From Bradyrhizobium aeschynomenes (GTDB lineage Bacteria; Pseudomonadota; Alphaproteobacteria; Rhizobiales; Xanthobacteraceae): DNA of 64,000 bases. Position 1 is the stretch's first letter. The number at the start of each line of letters is the position of its first letter. The stretch is taken from positions 496,001 through 560,000 of the forward strand of contig NZ_JABFDM010000004.1 in assembly GCF_013178945.1 (NCBI RefSeq), written 5' to 3'. The position numbers were made by a program, and so were the translations under genes. This document shows positions 35,301-43,286 of the stretch, piece after piece. The notes under the pieces are model-generated. The model was not told the origin of the DNA and did no database searches. It saw nothing but the letters and a program-made list of their open reading frames with translations.

Positions 35301-36253
35301 TGACGGCGTTGCCACGGGTGGCCGATGCGGCCGAGCTGAGGCGCCTGCGTGCCGATGGAGGGCAGTGGCTGCCGGCCGCGAGGGACATTGTCAACGGCCA
35401 TGGGTATGGCGGCGCGCGCCTCGTGTCCTTCACGGCAGGCACCAATCTCGTCGCAGCACTCGGCGGCGATGCAATTCTGAAGATCTTCCCATCCATCTGT
35501 CGCAGGCAATTCCTGTCAGAGCGGGCCACGCTGCGGGTGGTCTTCAAGCGCCTCGCCGCCGTTGCGACGCCCGAACTGCTGCATGAGGGAGAGCGCGACG
35601 GCTGGTCCTACCTGATCATGACGCGGCTCCACGGCATCGCGGCCGCAGAGGTCTGGCCGCAGCTGGCAGAGGCCGATAAGCAATATCTGCTTCGGCAACT
35701 CGGTCGTCTGATCGCAGACGTGCAGCGTATCCCGCCCGGCGAGCTGCTTGCGCTCGAACCGCGCTGGCCGGATGTCCTGCAAACGCAAATGGCCGGATGC
35801 CGTGCGCGCCACACGCGGCTGGGCTTGCCGGAACGGCTTCTCGACGGACTTGATGTTCTGCTGCAGCAGGCGGCCGCCCTGTTGCCGCGAGATCCGCCGT
35901 CAGTCATTCTGACCGGCGAATACATCCCGGAGAATTTTCTCATCGCGCGCGACGGTGACGGCTGGCGCGTGAGCGGCCTGTTCGATTTCGGCGATGTCTT
36001 CACCGGGTTCGGTGAATACGACCTGCTCGGGCCGAGCGCGTTCATGGCGGCCGGACATGCGGGGCGCGTGCGCGCGTTGTTCGAGGGCTATGGTCTCACG
36101 CAGGCGGACATCACCTCGACGCTGAAGCGCCGGCTGCTCGCCCTGATGCTGCTGCATCAGGCCAGCGATCCCGTCCGGCACATCTGCATACCGGACTGGC
36201 CGGCCAAGGTCCAAAGCTTCGATGAGCTGCAGGAACTGGTCTGGCCGGACTGA
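35300..36253 (+). CDS. APH-fold phosphotransferase family protein
   Basis: 317 residues. The N-lobe has GYGGARLVSFTAGTNLV and DAILKIFPS; the C-lobe has LTGEYIPENFLIARD and GLFDFGDVFTGFGEYDL. Compared with the usual HGDxxxxN loop, His and Asp are replaced (TGEYIPEN), while the Asn and the metal-binding DFGD are kept, so it is a divergent member and its phosphate acceptor is unknown. Its ATG overlaps the ugpB-like stop (TGATG), implying one operon. True aminoglycoside resistance is not implied. Confidence 0.8.
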   Translation: MTALPRVADAAELRRLRADGGQWLPAARDIVNGHGYGGARLVSFTAGTNLVAALGGDAILKIFPSICRRQFLSERATLRVVFKRLAAVATPELLHEGERDGWSYLIMTRLHGIAAAEVWPQLAEADKQYLLRQLGRLIADVQRIPPGELLALEPRWPDVLQTQMAGCRARHTRLGLPERLLDGLDVLLQQAAALLPRDPPSVILTGEYIPENFLIARDGDGWRVSGLFDFGDVFTGFGEYDLLGPSAFMAAGHAGRVRALFEGYGLTQADITSTLKRRLLALMLLHQASDPVRHICIPDWPAKVQSFDELQELVWPD

Positions 36254-36263
36254 CACGCATGGC

Positions 36264-36740
36264 TCAGCCTTTGGTCTGTATCAGTTTCGCCGCGCGCGCG
36301 AGCACATCGGCGACCGCGGCCAGCCCCGAACCCCCTCCGGCGCCGCCGCCCCAGCCGGCGACATAGCCGCCGCCCAGCGCGCGTACCTTCGCGAGCGCCC
36401 CTGAAATCAGCGCCCGGCACTGCGTGACGGCGGACAAGGCCTGCGCCTTGGTCGTGGCGGCCCGCAGTTTCGCTGCCGCATTGCTGAGCGCCCGGCGCGT
36501 CTCCGGGACGCCCGGCGCCGTGATGTCGCTGCTCAGCCTGTCCAGGACATTGGCGACGCAATCATACAGCGCCTTGCCCGTATTGGCGGAGCAGGCCGCG
36601 AGACCTCCATTCGCTGACACCGCTGCCGCGGCCATGCCGGCATCCGCGCGCGCGGGCGTGCCGGCGAGGAGGCTGAACCCAAGCAAGGCCAGGATCGGCG
36701 TCAAGAGACGCAGGGCGGACATTCGTCGCTGAGCGGGCAT
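36264..36740 (-). CDS. Secreted protein of unknown function, paralogue 1
   Basis: 158 residues from the ATG six bases after GGGGAG (another ATG lies two codons earlier, too close to it). Signal peptide to TPARADA. The mature protein has ACSANTGKALYDCVANVLD, VPETRRALSNAAAKLRAAT, QCRALISGALAKVRALGGGYV, a Gly-rich stretch and ends KLIQTKG. Four cysteines may form disulfides. It is about half identical by eye to the neighbouring upstream gene. I recognise no known domain. Confidence 0.7.
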   Translation of the reverse strand: MPAQRRMSALRLLTPILALLGFSLLAGTPARADAGMAAAAVSANGGLAACSANTGKALYDCVANVLDRLSSDITAPGVPETRRALSNAAAKLRAATTKAQALSAVTQCRALISGALAKVRALGGGYVAGWGGGAGGGSGLAAVADVLARAAKLIQTKG

Positions 36741-36758
36741 GTTCATCTCCCCGGTGTG

Positions 36759-37244
36759 TCAGCCCTTGCTCTGGATCAACTGGATCGCGCGTGACAGCAC
36801 GCTGGAGATGGAGGTCAGGCCGGTGTCGCCCCATCCCGGGACGTAGCGACCGCCGGCCGCGCGCACCTGTTTGAGCGCTCCCGAGATCACCGACTGGCAG
36901 CGCGCGATCGCCGAGATCGCCTGGGACTTGGAGGTGGCGGCGCGCAATCCGGCCGCCGCGGTCTGCAACGCTCGCTGCGTTTCCGGGACATTGGCGGCGC
37001 CGATGCTGGAGGCCATGCGGTCGAGCACATCGGCGACGCAATTGTAGAGGTCCTTGCCCTGCTTGCTGCTGCAGATGCCGAGCCCGCCGACGGCGGTGGT
37101 GGCTGCCGCGTTCAGAATGGCCGCCGCCATCGCCGGTCTTGTCGGCAGCGATCCGAGCAGTGTGATCAGCGCCAGCACCGCCACCAGCAGCCAATGTCGA
37201 GAACCCCGCGCGAGCGGCGCGCTGCGAACGCCAACATCCCTCAT
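36759..37244 (-). CDS. Secreted protein of unknown function, paralogue 2
   Basis: 161 residues with a membrane/signal segment (WLLVAVLALITLLGSLPTRPA). The mature part aligns with paralogue 1: ICSSKQGKDLYNCVADVLD, VPETQRALQTAAAGLRAAT, RCQSVISGALKQVRAAGGRYV and the end QLIQSKG. It lies 18 bp upstream of paralogue 1 and 19 bp downstream of the next minus-strand gene, so the three form a likely operon. Function unknown. Confidence 0.7.
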   Translation of the reverse strand: MRDVGVRSAPLARGSRHWLLVAVLALITLLGSLPTRPAMAAAILNAAATTAVGGLGICSSKQGKDLYNCVADVLDRMASSIGAANVPETQRALQTAAAGLRAATSKSQAISAIARCQSVISGALKQVRAAGGRYVPGWGDTGLTSISSVLSRAIQLIQSKG

Positions 37245-37263
37245 ATCGTCCCCCTCGTTGTCC

Positions 37264-37866
37264 TCACGGAGCCGCTGACGGCGTGATCGCGTTGCCCACC
37301 AGGAATTCGCACGGCACCGTTGTCATCTTCGGATCTCCCTTGAGCGCAAACAGCTTCTCCCACTGTGATTTGCGGCACACAACGCCGCCTGGTGCGTCCT
37401 CGACGATGACGACGGCATAGAGCCGGTCGCGCTTCTCGAACGCCTTGAGGCTGGTGTCGTCGGGAAAGGTCTGCAGCAGTGTCAGGATGCCGTGGCCGCT
37501 GTCACTGTCGGCGGCGATCCCGGCAATGCCGCTGATCATGCGCGGCTTGCCGTTCTCGATCGATGCGCTGACGAACACGCCCTCGGCGACGGTGCTGCGC
37601 AGGATCTTCTGCCTGATGAAATCGGGACCCAGTTCGGGGCTCGCCCGCAGTCTGTTCTTCAAGGTGGGGGAGAAGAACAATTTGTCCGTGCCGCCGCGAA
37701 AGACGATCGTGGTCCCCTCCGGCCCGCCGGCCAGCAGGTTCTGGAATTCGCGGCCGCTCAGCACCTCGGCAGCAGCCGAGGCGCTCCACAGACAGCAGCT
37801 CATCAGCAATATGAATGAAAATCGCGGCATAGAGGCGCTGCGGAATGGAAAGGCAAAGCGGATCAT
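37264..37866 (-). CDS. Secreted hypothetical protein
   Basis: 200 residues; an ATG twelve codons on (37830, MPRFSFILLMSCCLWSASAAAE) gives a tighter Sec signal and may be the real start. Mature features: LSGREFQNLLAGGPEGTTIVFRG, FIRQKILRSTVAEGVFVS and two cysteines (GGVVCRKS, TVPCEFLVG). No known family recognised. It heads the minus-strand group with the two paralogues and is divergent from the caspase-like gene. Confidence 0.65.
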   Translation of the reverse strand: MIRFAFPFRSASMPRFSFILLMSCCLWSASAAAEVLSGREFQNLLAGGPEGTTIVFRGGTDKLFFSPTLKNRLRASPELGPDFIRQKILRSTVAEGVFVSASIENGKPRMISGIAGIAADSDSGHGILTLLQTFPDDTSLKAFEKRDRLYAVVIVEDAPGGVVCRKSQWEKLFALKGDPKMTTVPCEFLVGNAITPSAAP

Positions 37867-37930
37867 AGGCGCTGTCTGACGTCAATTCGATGATGGTGGC
37901 CGGCTGCCGGCGCTTCGATATACTACGGAC

Positions 37931-39352
37931 ATGCGAACAACATTTTTCCGGCACTCGGTCTGGCCTCTGGTGTCTCTGACGCTGTTGCTCGTCTTTCAAG
38001 GTCTGGCGGCCGGTCTTGCTGCCGAAGCCCCGCGGAAGACAGTACCGGCCTCAGCGCCGCGCGTAGCGCTCGTCATCGGCAATGCCGCGTATGCCCGGCT
38101 GAGGCCGCTGGAGAATCCCGGCAAGGACGCCGACCTGATCGCGGACAGGCTGCGCAAGCTCGGCTTCGAGGTGACGCTGAAGGCCAACCGCGAGCTCAAA
38201 GCCATGGGCGAGGATGTCGAGGCGTTCGTGCAGGCGATCAAGCAGCGCGGGCCCGACGTCGTGTCGGTGCTCTACTATGCCGGTCACGGCCTGGAGAGCG
38301 ACGGGATCAACTATCTCGTGCCGGTCGACGCGGAGATCAAGCGCAAGGCCGACATCGCCGGCCATGCCGTCAGCGTCAAGCGCATCGCGGACCGGCTGTC
38401 CTCGGCCGGTAACCGGGTGAACATTCTGATCCTCGATGCGTGCCGGGACAATCCATTTCCGGAAGGATCCCCGACGGCCAATGCTCTGCTCGGGCTGGCG
38501 CCGATGGGCGCGGTCTACGGCGCCTTCATCGCGTCGGCCACCGGCTCCGGCAAAGCGGCTTTCGACGGCGACAATGGTCACAGCCCCTACACGCTTGCGC
38601 TCGCGCAGGCGATCGGTGCGCCCGGCGAGAAGCTCGAAGACGTCTTCAAGAGCGTCCGGCGCCAGGTTCGTCTGGCGACTGCCGAGCAGCAGATCCCCTG
38701 GGAGTCGACCTCGATCGAAGCCGACTTCTACTTCGTCCAGCCGGCCCCGCCGCCGAGCCCTTCAGCTCAACTGCTCGCGGCAGCGACCGAAACCGACAAC
38801 CTCGCTCTGTTCGAGTTGCTCGTCGACCGCTTTCCGGGCAGCGAGGAGGCCGCACGAGCGCGCAGCGTTCTGCAGCAGCGCAGGGCAGCGTCCGCCGATC
38901 GCGCGCCCGCCAATGTCTCGACCGCGGCCGAGGTGCTGACGAGGGCCCGCAAGGTCCGCACCCCCGATGCGTTCGATCTCGTGGCGTCGCTATTCCCGGA
39001 CTCGCCTGAGGCAGCCGAGGCGCGCGCCGCAGCGTCGCGGCTCCGTGAGGCGGCGGTGCTCGACAGCGCCGGACCGACCTTTGAAGGGCGCGAGCTGATT
39101 TCCCGGCTTCAGGACGAACTGGCTCGGCTCGCCTGCTTCGGCGGACAGCCCAGCGGGATGTTCGATGCGCCGACGGTTGGCGGCCTCCGGCGTGCCTCGC
39201 AGCTCACCGATGAGCACTATCTCTGGTACCGCCCGACAATGGCCGCGCTGCGGGCGCTGAAGAAGATCGACGCCAGAGACGGCTGTTCGCGCCAGAAGGT
39301 CGCGGCGAGTCCGCGCTGCCTGCGCATCAACAACGAGGACTTTTGCCAATAG
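37931..39352 (+). CDS. Secreted caspase-family (C14) protein
   Basis: 473 residues. Signal peptide (VSLTLLLVFQGLAAGLAAEA), then a caspase fold at about residues 43-260: RVALVIGNAAYARLRPLENP, catalytic His in SVLYYAGHGLESDG and catalytic Cys in ILILDACRDNPFP. The rest is an Ala-rich helical region with repeats (LLVDRFPGSEEAARAR, LVASLFPDSPEAAEAR) and a Cys-containing C-terminus. Bacterial orthocaspases cleave after basic residues; the target is unknown. It is divergent from the secreted-protein operon across 64 bp. Confidence 0.88.
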   Translation: MRTTFFRHSVWPLVSLTLLLVFQGLAAGLAAEAPRKTVPASAPRVALVIGNAAYARLRPLENPGKDADLIADRLRKLGFEVTLKANRELKAMGEDVEAFVQAIKQRGPDVVSVLYYAGHGLESDGINYLVPVDAEIKRKADIAGHAVSVKRIADRLSSAGNRVNILILDACRDNPFPEGSPTANALLGLAPMGAVYGAFIASATGSGKAAFDGDNGHSPYTLALAQAIGAPGEKLEDVFKSVRRQVRLATAEQQIPWESTSIEADFYFVQPAPPPSPSAQLLAAATETDNLALFELLVDRFPGSEEAARARSVLQQRRAASADRAPANVSTAAEVLTRARKVRTPDAFDLVASLFPDSPEAAEARAAASRLREAAVLDSAGPTFEGRELISRLQDELARLACFGGQPSGMFDAPTVGGLRRASQLTDEHYLWYRPTMAALRALKKIDARDGCSRQKVAASPRCLRINNEDFCQ

Positions 39353-39545
39353 GGCGCGGTGATCGATCAGCAGAGGAATCTGCATATATTCTAGTCAATT
39401 TTGGCCGCCTGTATGCAACGGGGCGGCGGCAGCATTGAGCCTTTTTTGAAAATGGTCGCTTCTTCAATTAGTTGGCCGTTCGGCCGACTTGGCACGAAGC
39501 TTGCGATCCCGTTCCCTGCCGGTCGTATTCTGGTGGGAGCATTTG

Positions 39546-41168
39546 ATGAAGCGTCGTGATTTTCTGAAGTCCGTTTCTGGCCTGGCTGCTGGGGCTGCGC
39601 TGCCGATGGCGCCGGCAGTCATGTCTTCCGCCAAAGCGGACGCGCGGTCCGAGACGCTGCTGATCGTATCCGAGGGAGGTCCGAACAACCTCGACATTCA
39701 CGGCATCGGCACCAACGTGCCGGGCTATGAAGTCTCCTGGAATTGCTACGACCGCCTCATTAGCCACGAGATGAAGAGCGGCCCGGGCGGCGTGCCCTAC
39801 TACGACCGCGACAAGTTCAAGCCCGAGCTCGCCGAGGACATGACCATCGGCGACATGTCCGCCACCTTCAAGCTGCGCAAGAACGCCAAATTCCACGACG
39901 GCACGCCGGTCACGGCCAAGGACGTGAAATGGTCGCTCGACCGCGCCGTCAGCGTCGGTGGCTTCCCGACCTTCCAGATGAGCGCGGGCTCGCTGACCAA
40001 GACCGAGCAGTTCGTCATCGTCGATGATCACACCGTGCGCGTCGATTTCCTCAAGAAGGACCGGCTGACGATCCCCGATCTTGCGGTCATCGTGCCCTGC
40101 GTGGTCAATTCCGAGCTGGTGAAGAAGAACGCCACCGAAAAGGATCCGTGGGGCCTCGAATACACCAAGCAGCAGACCGCGGGCTCCGGCGCCTACAAGG
40201 TGACGAAGTGGACCGCCGGCACCGAGGTCATCATGGAGCGCAATGATGACTGGGTGTGCGGACCGCTGCCGAAGATCAAGCGCGTGATCTGGCGCATGGT
40301 GCCTCAGGCCGGCAACCGCCGCGCGTTGCTCGAGCGGGGCGATGCCGACATTTCCTATGAGCTGCCGAACAAGGACTTCCAGGAGATGAAGTCGAACGGC
40401 AAGCACACGGTGATCTCGCTGCCGATCTCGAACGGCATCCAGTATATCGGCATGAACGTGACCAAGCCGCCGTTCGACAATCCCAAGGTGCGGCAGGCGC
40501 TGGCCTATGCCATGCCCTATCAGAAGATCATCGATGCCGTCATGTTCGGCCTTGCCAATCCGATGTTCGGTGCGCCGGCCGACAAGGCGACCGAGGTGGC
40601 GTGGCCGCAGCCGACGAAGTACGCGACCGACATGGAGAAGGCGAAGGCGCTGCTGGCCGAGGCCGGCTACGCCCAGGGCTTCGAGACCACGATCTCGTTC
40701 GATCTCAACTTCGCGCAGGTCAACGAACCGCTCTGCGTGCTGGTGCAGGAGAGCCTCGCCCAGCTCGGCATCAAGACCACGATCAACAAGGTGCCCGGCG
40801 CAAACTGGCGCACCGAGCTGAACAAGAAGGAGATGCCGCTCTTCACCAACATCTTCTCGGGCTGGCTCGATTACCCCGAGTACTTCTTCTACTGGTGCTA
40901 TCACGGCAACAATTCCGTGTTCAACACGATGAGCTACAAGTCGCCGGAGATGGACAAGCTCATCAACGGCGCCCGCGACGCCGCCGCGACCGGCGACAAG
41001 GCGACGTACGATGCCGACGTGAAGGGCTTCGTCGATCTCGCTTTCGCCGAGGTGCCGCGCATCCCGTTGTATCAGCCGTTCGTCAACGTCGCGATGCAGA
41101 AGAACATCTCCGGCTATCAGTACTGGTTCCACCGCCGGCTCGACTATCGCGCGCTGGTGAAGGGGTGA
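39546..41168 (+). CDS. Peptide/nickel-type ABC transporter substrate-binding protein
   Basis: 540 residues from MKRRDFLKSVSGLAAGAALP, a Tat signal; GGGAG lies six bases upstream. Family 5 binding protein (DppA/OppA class): KLRKNAKFHDGTPVTAKDV and IGMNVTKPPFDNPKVRQAL. It captures a ligand in the periplasm for the permeases encoded next. Because the transporter leads into atzG-atzE-type amidase genes, the ligand is plausibly an amide or ureide rather than a peptide; this is inference. Confidence 0.9.
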   Translation: MKRRDFLKSVSGLAAGAALPMAPAVMSSAKADARSETLLIVSEGGPNNLDIHGIGTNVPGYEVSWNCYDRLISHEMKSGPGGVPYYDRDKFKPELAEDMTIGDMSATFKLRKNAKFHDGTPVTAKDVKWSLDRAVSVGGFPTFQMSAGSLTKTEQFVIVDDHTVRVDFLKKDRLTIPDLAVIVPCVVNSELVKKNATEKDPWGLEYTKQQTAGSGAYKVTKWTAGTEVIMERNDDWVCGPLPKIKRVIWRMVPQAGNRRALLERGDADISYELPNKDFQEMKSNGKHTVISLPISNGIQYIGMNVTKPPFDNPKVRQALAYAMPYQKIIDAVMFGLANPMFGAPADKATEVAWPQPTKYATDMEKAKALLAEAGYAQGFETTISFDLNFAQVNEPLCVLVQESLAQLGIKTTINKVPGANWRTELNKKEMPLFTNIFSGWLDYPEYFFYWCYHGNNSVFNTMSYKSPEMDKLINGARDAAATGDKATYDADVKGFVDLAFAEVPRIPLYQPFVNVAMQKNISGYQYWFHRRLDYRALVKG

Positions 41169-41212
41169 GGATCGTGATTGGGGCGAGTGAGGCGGCCCGA
41201 TCTCTCTCATTC

Positions 41213-41312
41213 CCTCCCCCCTTGTGGGGGAGGGGCAGGGAGGGGGGTAGCCACGGGCACTGCCTTTGCGGCTCACCCCCCTCCCCAGCCCTCCCCCACA
41301 AGGGGGGAGGGA
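41213..41312. repeat. Dispersed intergenic palindromic repeat, family B
   Basis: Arms TCCCTCCCCCCTTGTGGGGG and CCCCCACAAGGGGGGAGGGA with inner CCCCCTCCCC. It lies between the binding-protein gene and the first permease gene and may lower expression of the membrane part. Confidence 0.85.
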
Positions 41313-41364
41313 GCGCACTGCGCCGTGGGGCGACGTCGAGCGCAGATATGGGGAGTGTTTGCCC

Positions 41365-42378
41365 ATGCTGAGCCTCATCGCCAAGCGTCTCGCCTTCGCA
41401 ATCCCCTCGCTGATCGGCGTCGTGATCGTCACCTTCTTGCTCACCCGTGCTCTGCCCGGCGATCCTGCCGCGTACTTCGCCGGACCCGCTGCGACCAAGG
41501 AAGCGGTCGAGCAGATCCGCAAGAAGCTCGGCTTCGACAAGCCGCTGGTCGAACAGTTCTTCCGCTACACCGTCGATCTCGCCCATGGCGATCTCGGCAG
41601 CTCGCTGACGACGGGACAGCCGGTCGCCACCGAGATCCGCAACCGCCTGCCCGCATCGGCGGAGCTCACGCTGCTCGGCCTGCTGGTCTCCGTCGCGATC
41701 GCGCTGCCGCTCGGCGTGCTCGCCGCGACGCGGCCGGGATCGTGGATCGATCACACCTGCCGCGTCGTCACCACGGCCGGCGTCTCGCTGCCGGTGTTCT
41801 TCACCGGCCTCGTGCTGGTCTACGTGTTCTACTTCCGGCTCGGCTGGTCGCCGGCGCCGCTCGGCCGGCTCGACGTGTTCTACAGCGCGCCGAACAACGT
41901 GACCGGGTTCTATCTCATCGACACATTGATCGCGCGCGACGGCGAGGCGTTTCGTTCGGCGCTGAGCCAGCTGATCCTGCCCGCGGCCACGCTCGCGATC
42001 TTCTCGCTGGCGCCGATCGCCCGCATGACGCGCGCGTCGATGCTGGCGGTGCTGTCGTCGGAGTTCGTACGCACGGCGCGCGCCTCGGGCCTGTCGCCCT
42101 CGACCGTCACGGTGACCTATGCGTTCCGCAACGCGATGTTGCCGGTGATCACCACGCTGTCGATGGTGTTCTCCTTCCTGCTCGGCGCCAACGTGCTGGT
42201 GGAGAAGGTGTTCGCCTGGCCGGGCATCGGCTCCTACGCGGTCGAGGCGTTGATCGCCTCCGACTTCGCCCCGGTGCAGGGCTTCGTGCTGACGATGGCG
42301 GTCATGTACGTGATCCTCAACCTCGTCATCGACATTCTCTATGGCGTCATCGATCCCCGTGTGAGGCTGGAAGGATGA
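41365..42378 (+). CDS. DppB-type ABC transporter permease
   Basis: 337 residues from MLSLIAKRLAFAIPSLIGVV; upstream codons in the frame are repeat sequence. Six membrane helices with N-terminal RALPGDPAAYFAGP and the loop EFVRTARASGLSPSTVTVTYAFRNAMLPV, the EAA-type coupling motif. Forms the membrane channel with the following permease. Confidence 0.92.
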   Translation: MLSLIAKRLAFAIPSLIGVVIVTFLLTRALPGDPAAYFAGPAATKEAVEQIRKKLGFDKPLVEQFFRYTVDLAHGDLGSSLTTGQPVATEIRNRLPASAELTLLGLLVSVAIALPLGVLAATRPGSWIDHTCRVVTTAGVSLPVFFTGLVLVYVFYFRLGWSPAPLGRLDVFYSAPNNVTGFYLIDTLIARDGEAFRSALSQLILPAATLAIFSLAPIARMTRASMLAVLSSEFVRTARASGLSPSTVTVTYAFRNAMLPVITTLSMVFSFLLGANVLVEKVFAWPGIGSYAVEALIASDFAPVQGFVLTMAVMYVILNLVIDILYGVIDPRVRLEG

Positions 42379-43274
42379 GCACTGTCGCGCCGACCCTCGA
42401 ACCTGCCGTCTCCACCCGGACATCCGGCCTCGTCGCCCTGATCGGGCATGCGCGCTATGTGCTCGCCGAGAACAAGGTCACCGGCTTTGCCTTCGGGCTC
42501 CTGGTCGTGATCCTGTTCGCGGCGATCTTCGGGCCCTGGATCGTGCCGTATGATCCGCTGGCCAGCGACACCGCCTCCGCATTGAAGCCGCCGTCGGCGG
42601 CGCATTGGTTCGGCACCGATCAGCTCGGCCGCGACATCTTCAGCCGCGTCGTGGTCGCGACCCGGCTCGACACCTTCATCGCGGTGGCCTCCGTCGCGCT
42701 GGTGTTCTTCTTGGGCGGCCTCGCCGGCGTCGCCGCCGGCTTCTTCGGCGGCTGGACCGACCGCATCGTCGGCCGCATTGCCGATACGATCATGGCGTTT
42801 CCGCTGTTCGTGCTGGCCATGGGCATCGTCGCCGCGCTCGGAAACACCGTGCAGAACATCATCATCGCGACCGCGATCGTGAACTTCCCGCTCTATGCCC
42901 GCGTCGCGCGTGCGGAAGCCAATGTCCGCCGCAACGCCGGCTTCGTGCAGGCCGCACGTCTGTCGGGCAACAGCGAGATGCGCATCCTGCTCGGTCATAT
43001 CCTGCCCAACATCATGCCGATCATGATCGTGCAGATGTCGCTGACCATGGGCTACGCCATTCTCAATGCCGCCGGCCTGTCCTTCATCGGCCTCGGCGTC
43101 CGGCCGCCGACGGCGGAGTGGGGCATCATGGTCGCCGAGGGCGCCTCCTTCATGGTGTCGGGTGAATGGTGGATCGCGCTGTTCCCCGGCCTTGCGCTGA
43201 TGATCGCCGTGTTCTGCTTCAACCTGCTCGGCGACGGCCTGCGCGACATCGTCGATCCGCAGCGGCGCACGTAA
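42375..43274 (+). CDS. DppC-type ABC transporter permease
   Basis: 299 residues. The ATG overlaps the previous stop (ATGA). HWFGTDQLGRDIFSRVVVATR is the DppC/OppC signature, and the EAA loop is FVQAARLSGNSEMRILLGHILPN. Five to six membrane helices. Pairs with the DppB-type permease. Confidence 0.93.
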   Translation: MSTVAPTLEPAVSTRTSGLVALIGHARYVLAENKVTGFAFGLLVVILFAAIFGPWIVPYDPLASDTASALKPPSAAHWFGTDQLGRDIFSRVVVATRLDTFIAVASVALVFFLGGLAGVAAGFFGGWTDRIVGRIADTIMAFPLFVLAMGIVAALGNTVQNIIIATAIVNFPLYARVARAEANVRRNAGFVQAARLSGNSEMRILLGHILPNIMPIMIVQMSLTMGYAILNAAGLSFIGLGVRPPTAEWGIMVAEGASFMVSGEWWIALFPGLALMIAVFCFNLLGDGLRDIVDPQRRT

Positions 43275-43286
43275 CTGGAGCCCCTC

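Noticed and set aside
35300..36253. Aminoglycoside resistance gene
   Set aside because: Only the fold matches; the catalytic loop is altered and the gene is coupled to a binding-protein gene, so no resistance role is supported.
39468..41540. Long minus-strand open frame opposite the peptide-binding protein gene
   Set aside because: Composition is His/Arg/Gly-rich shadow sequence, and the plus strand encodes a full Tat-exported binding protein plus the start of a permease.
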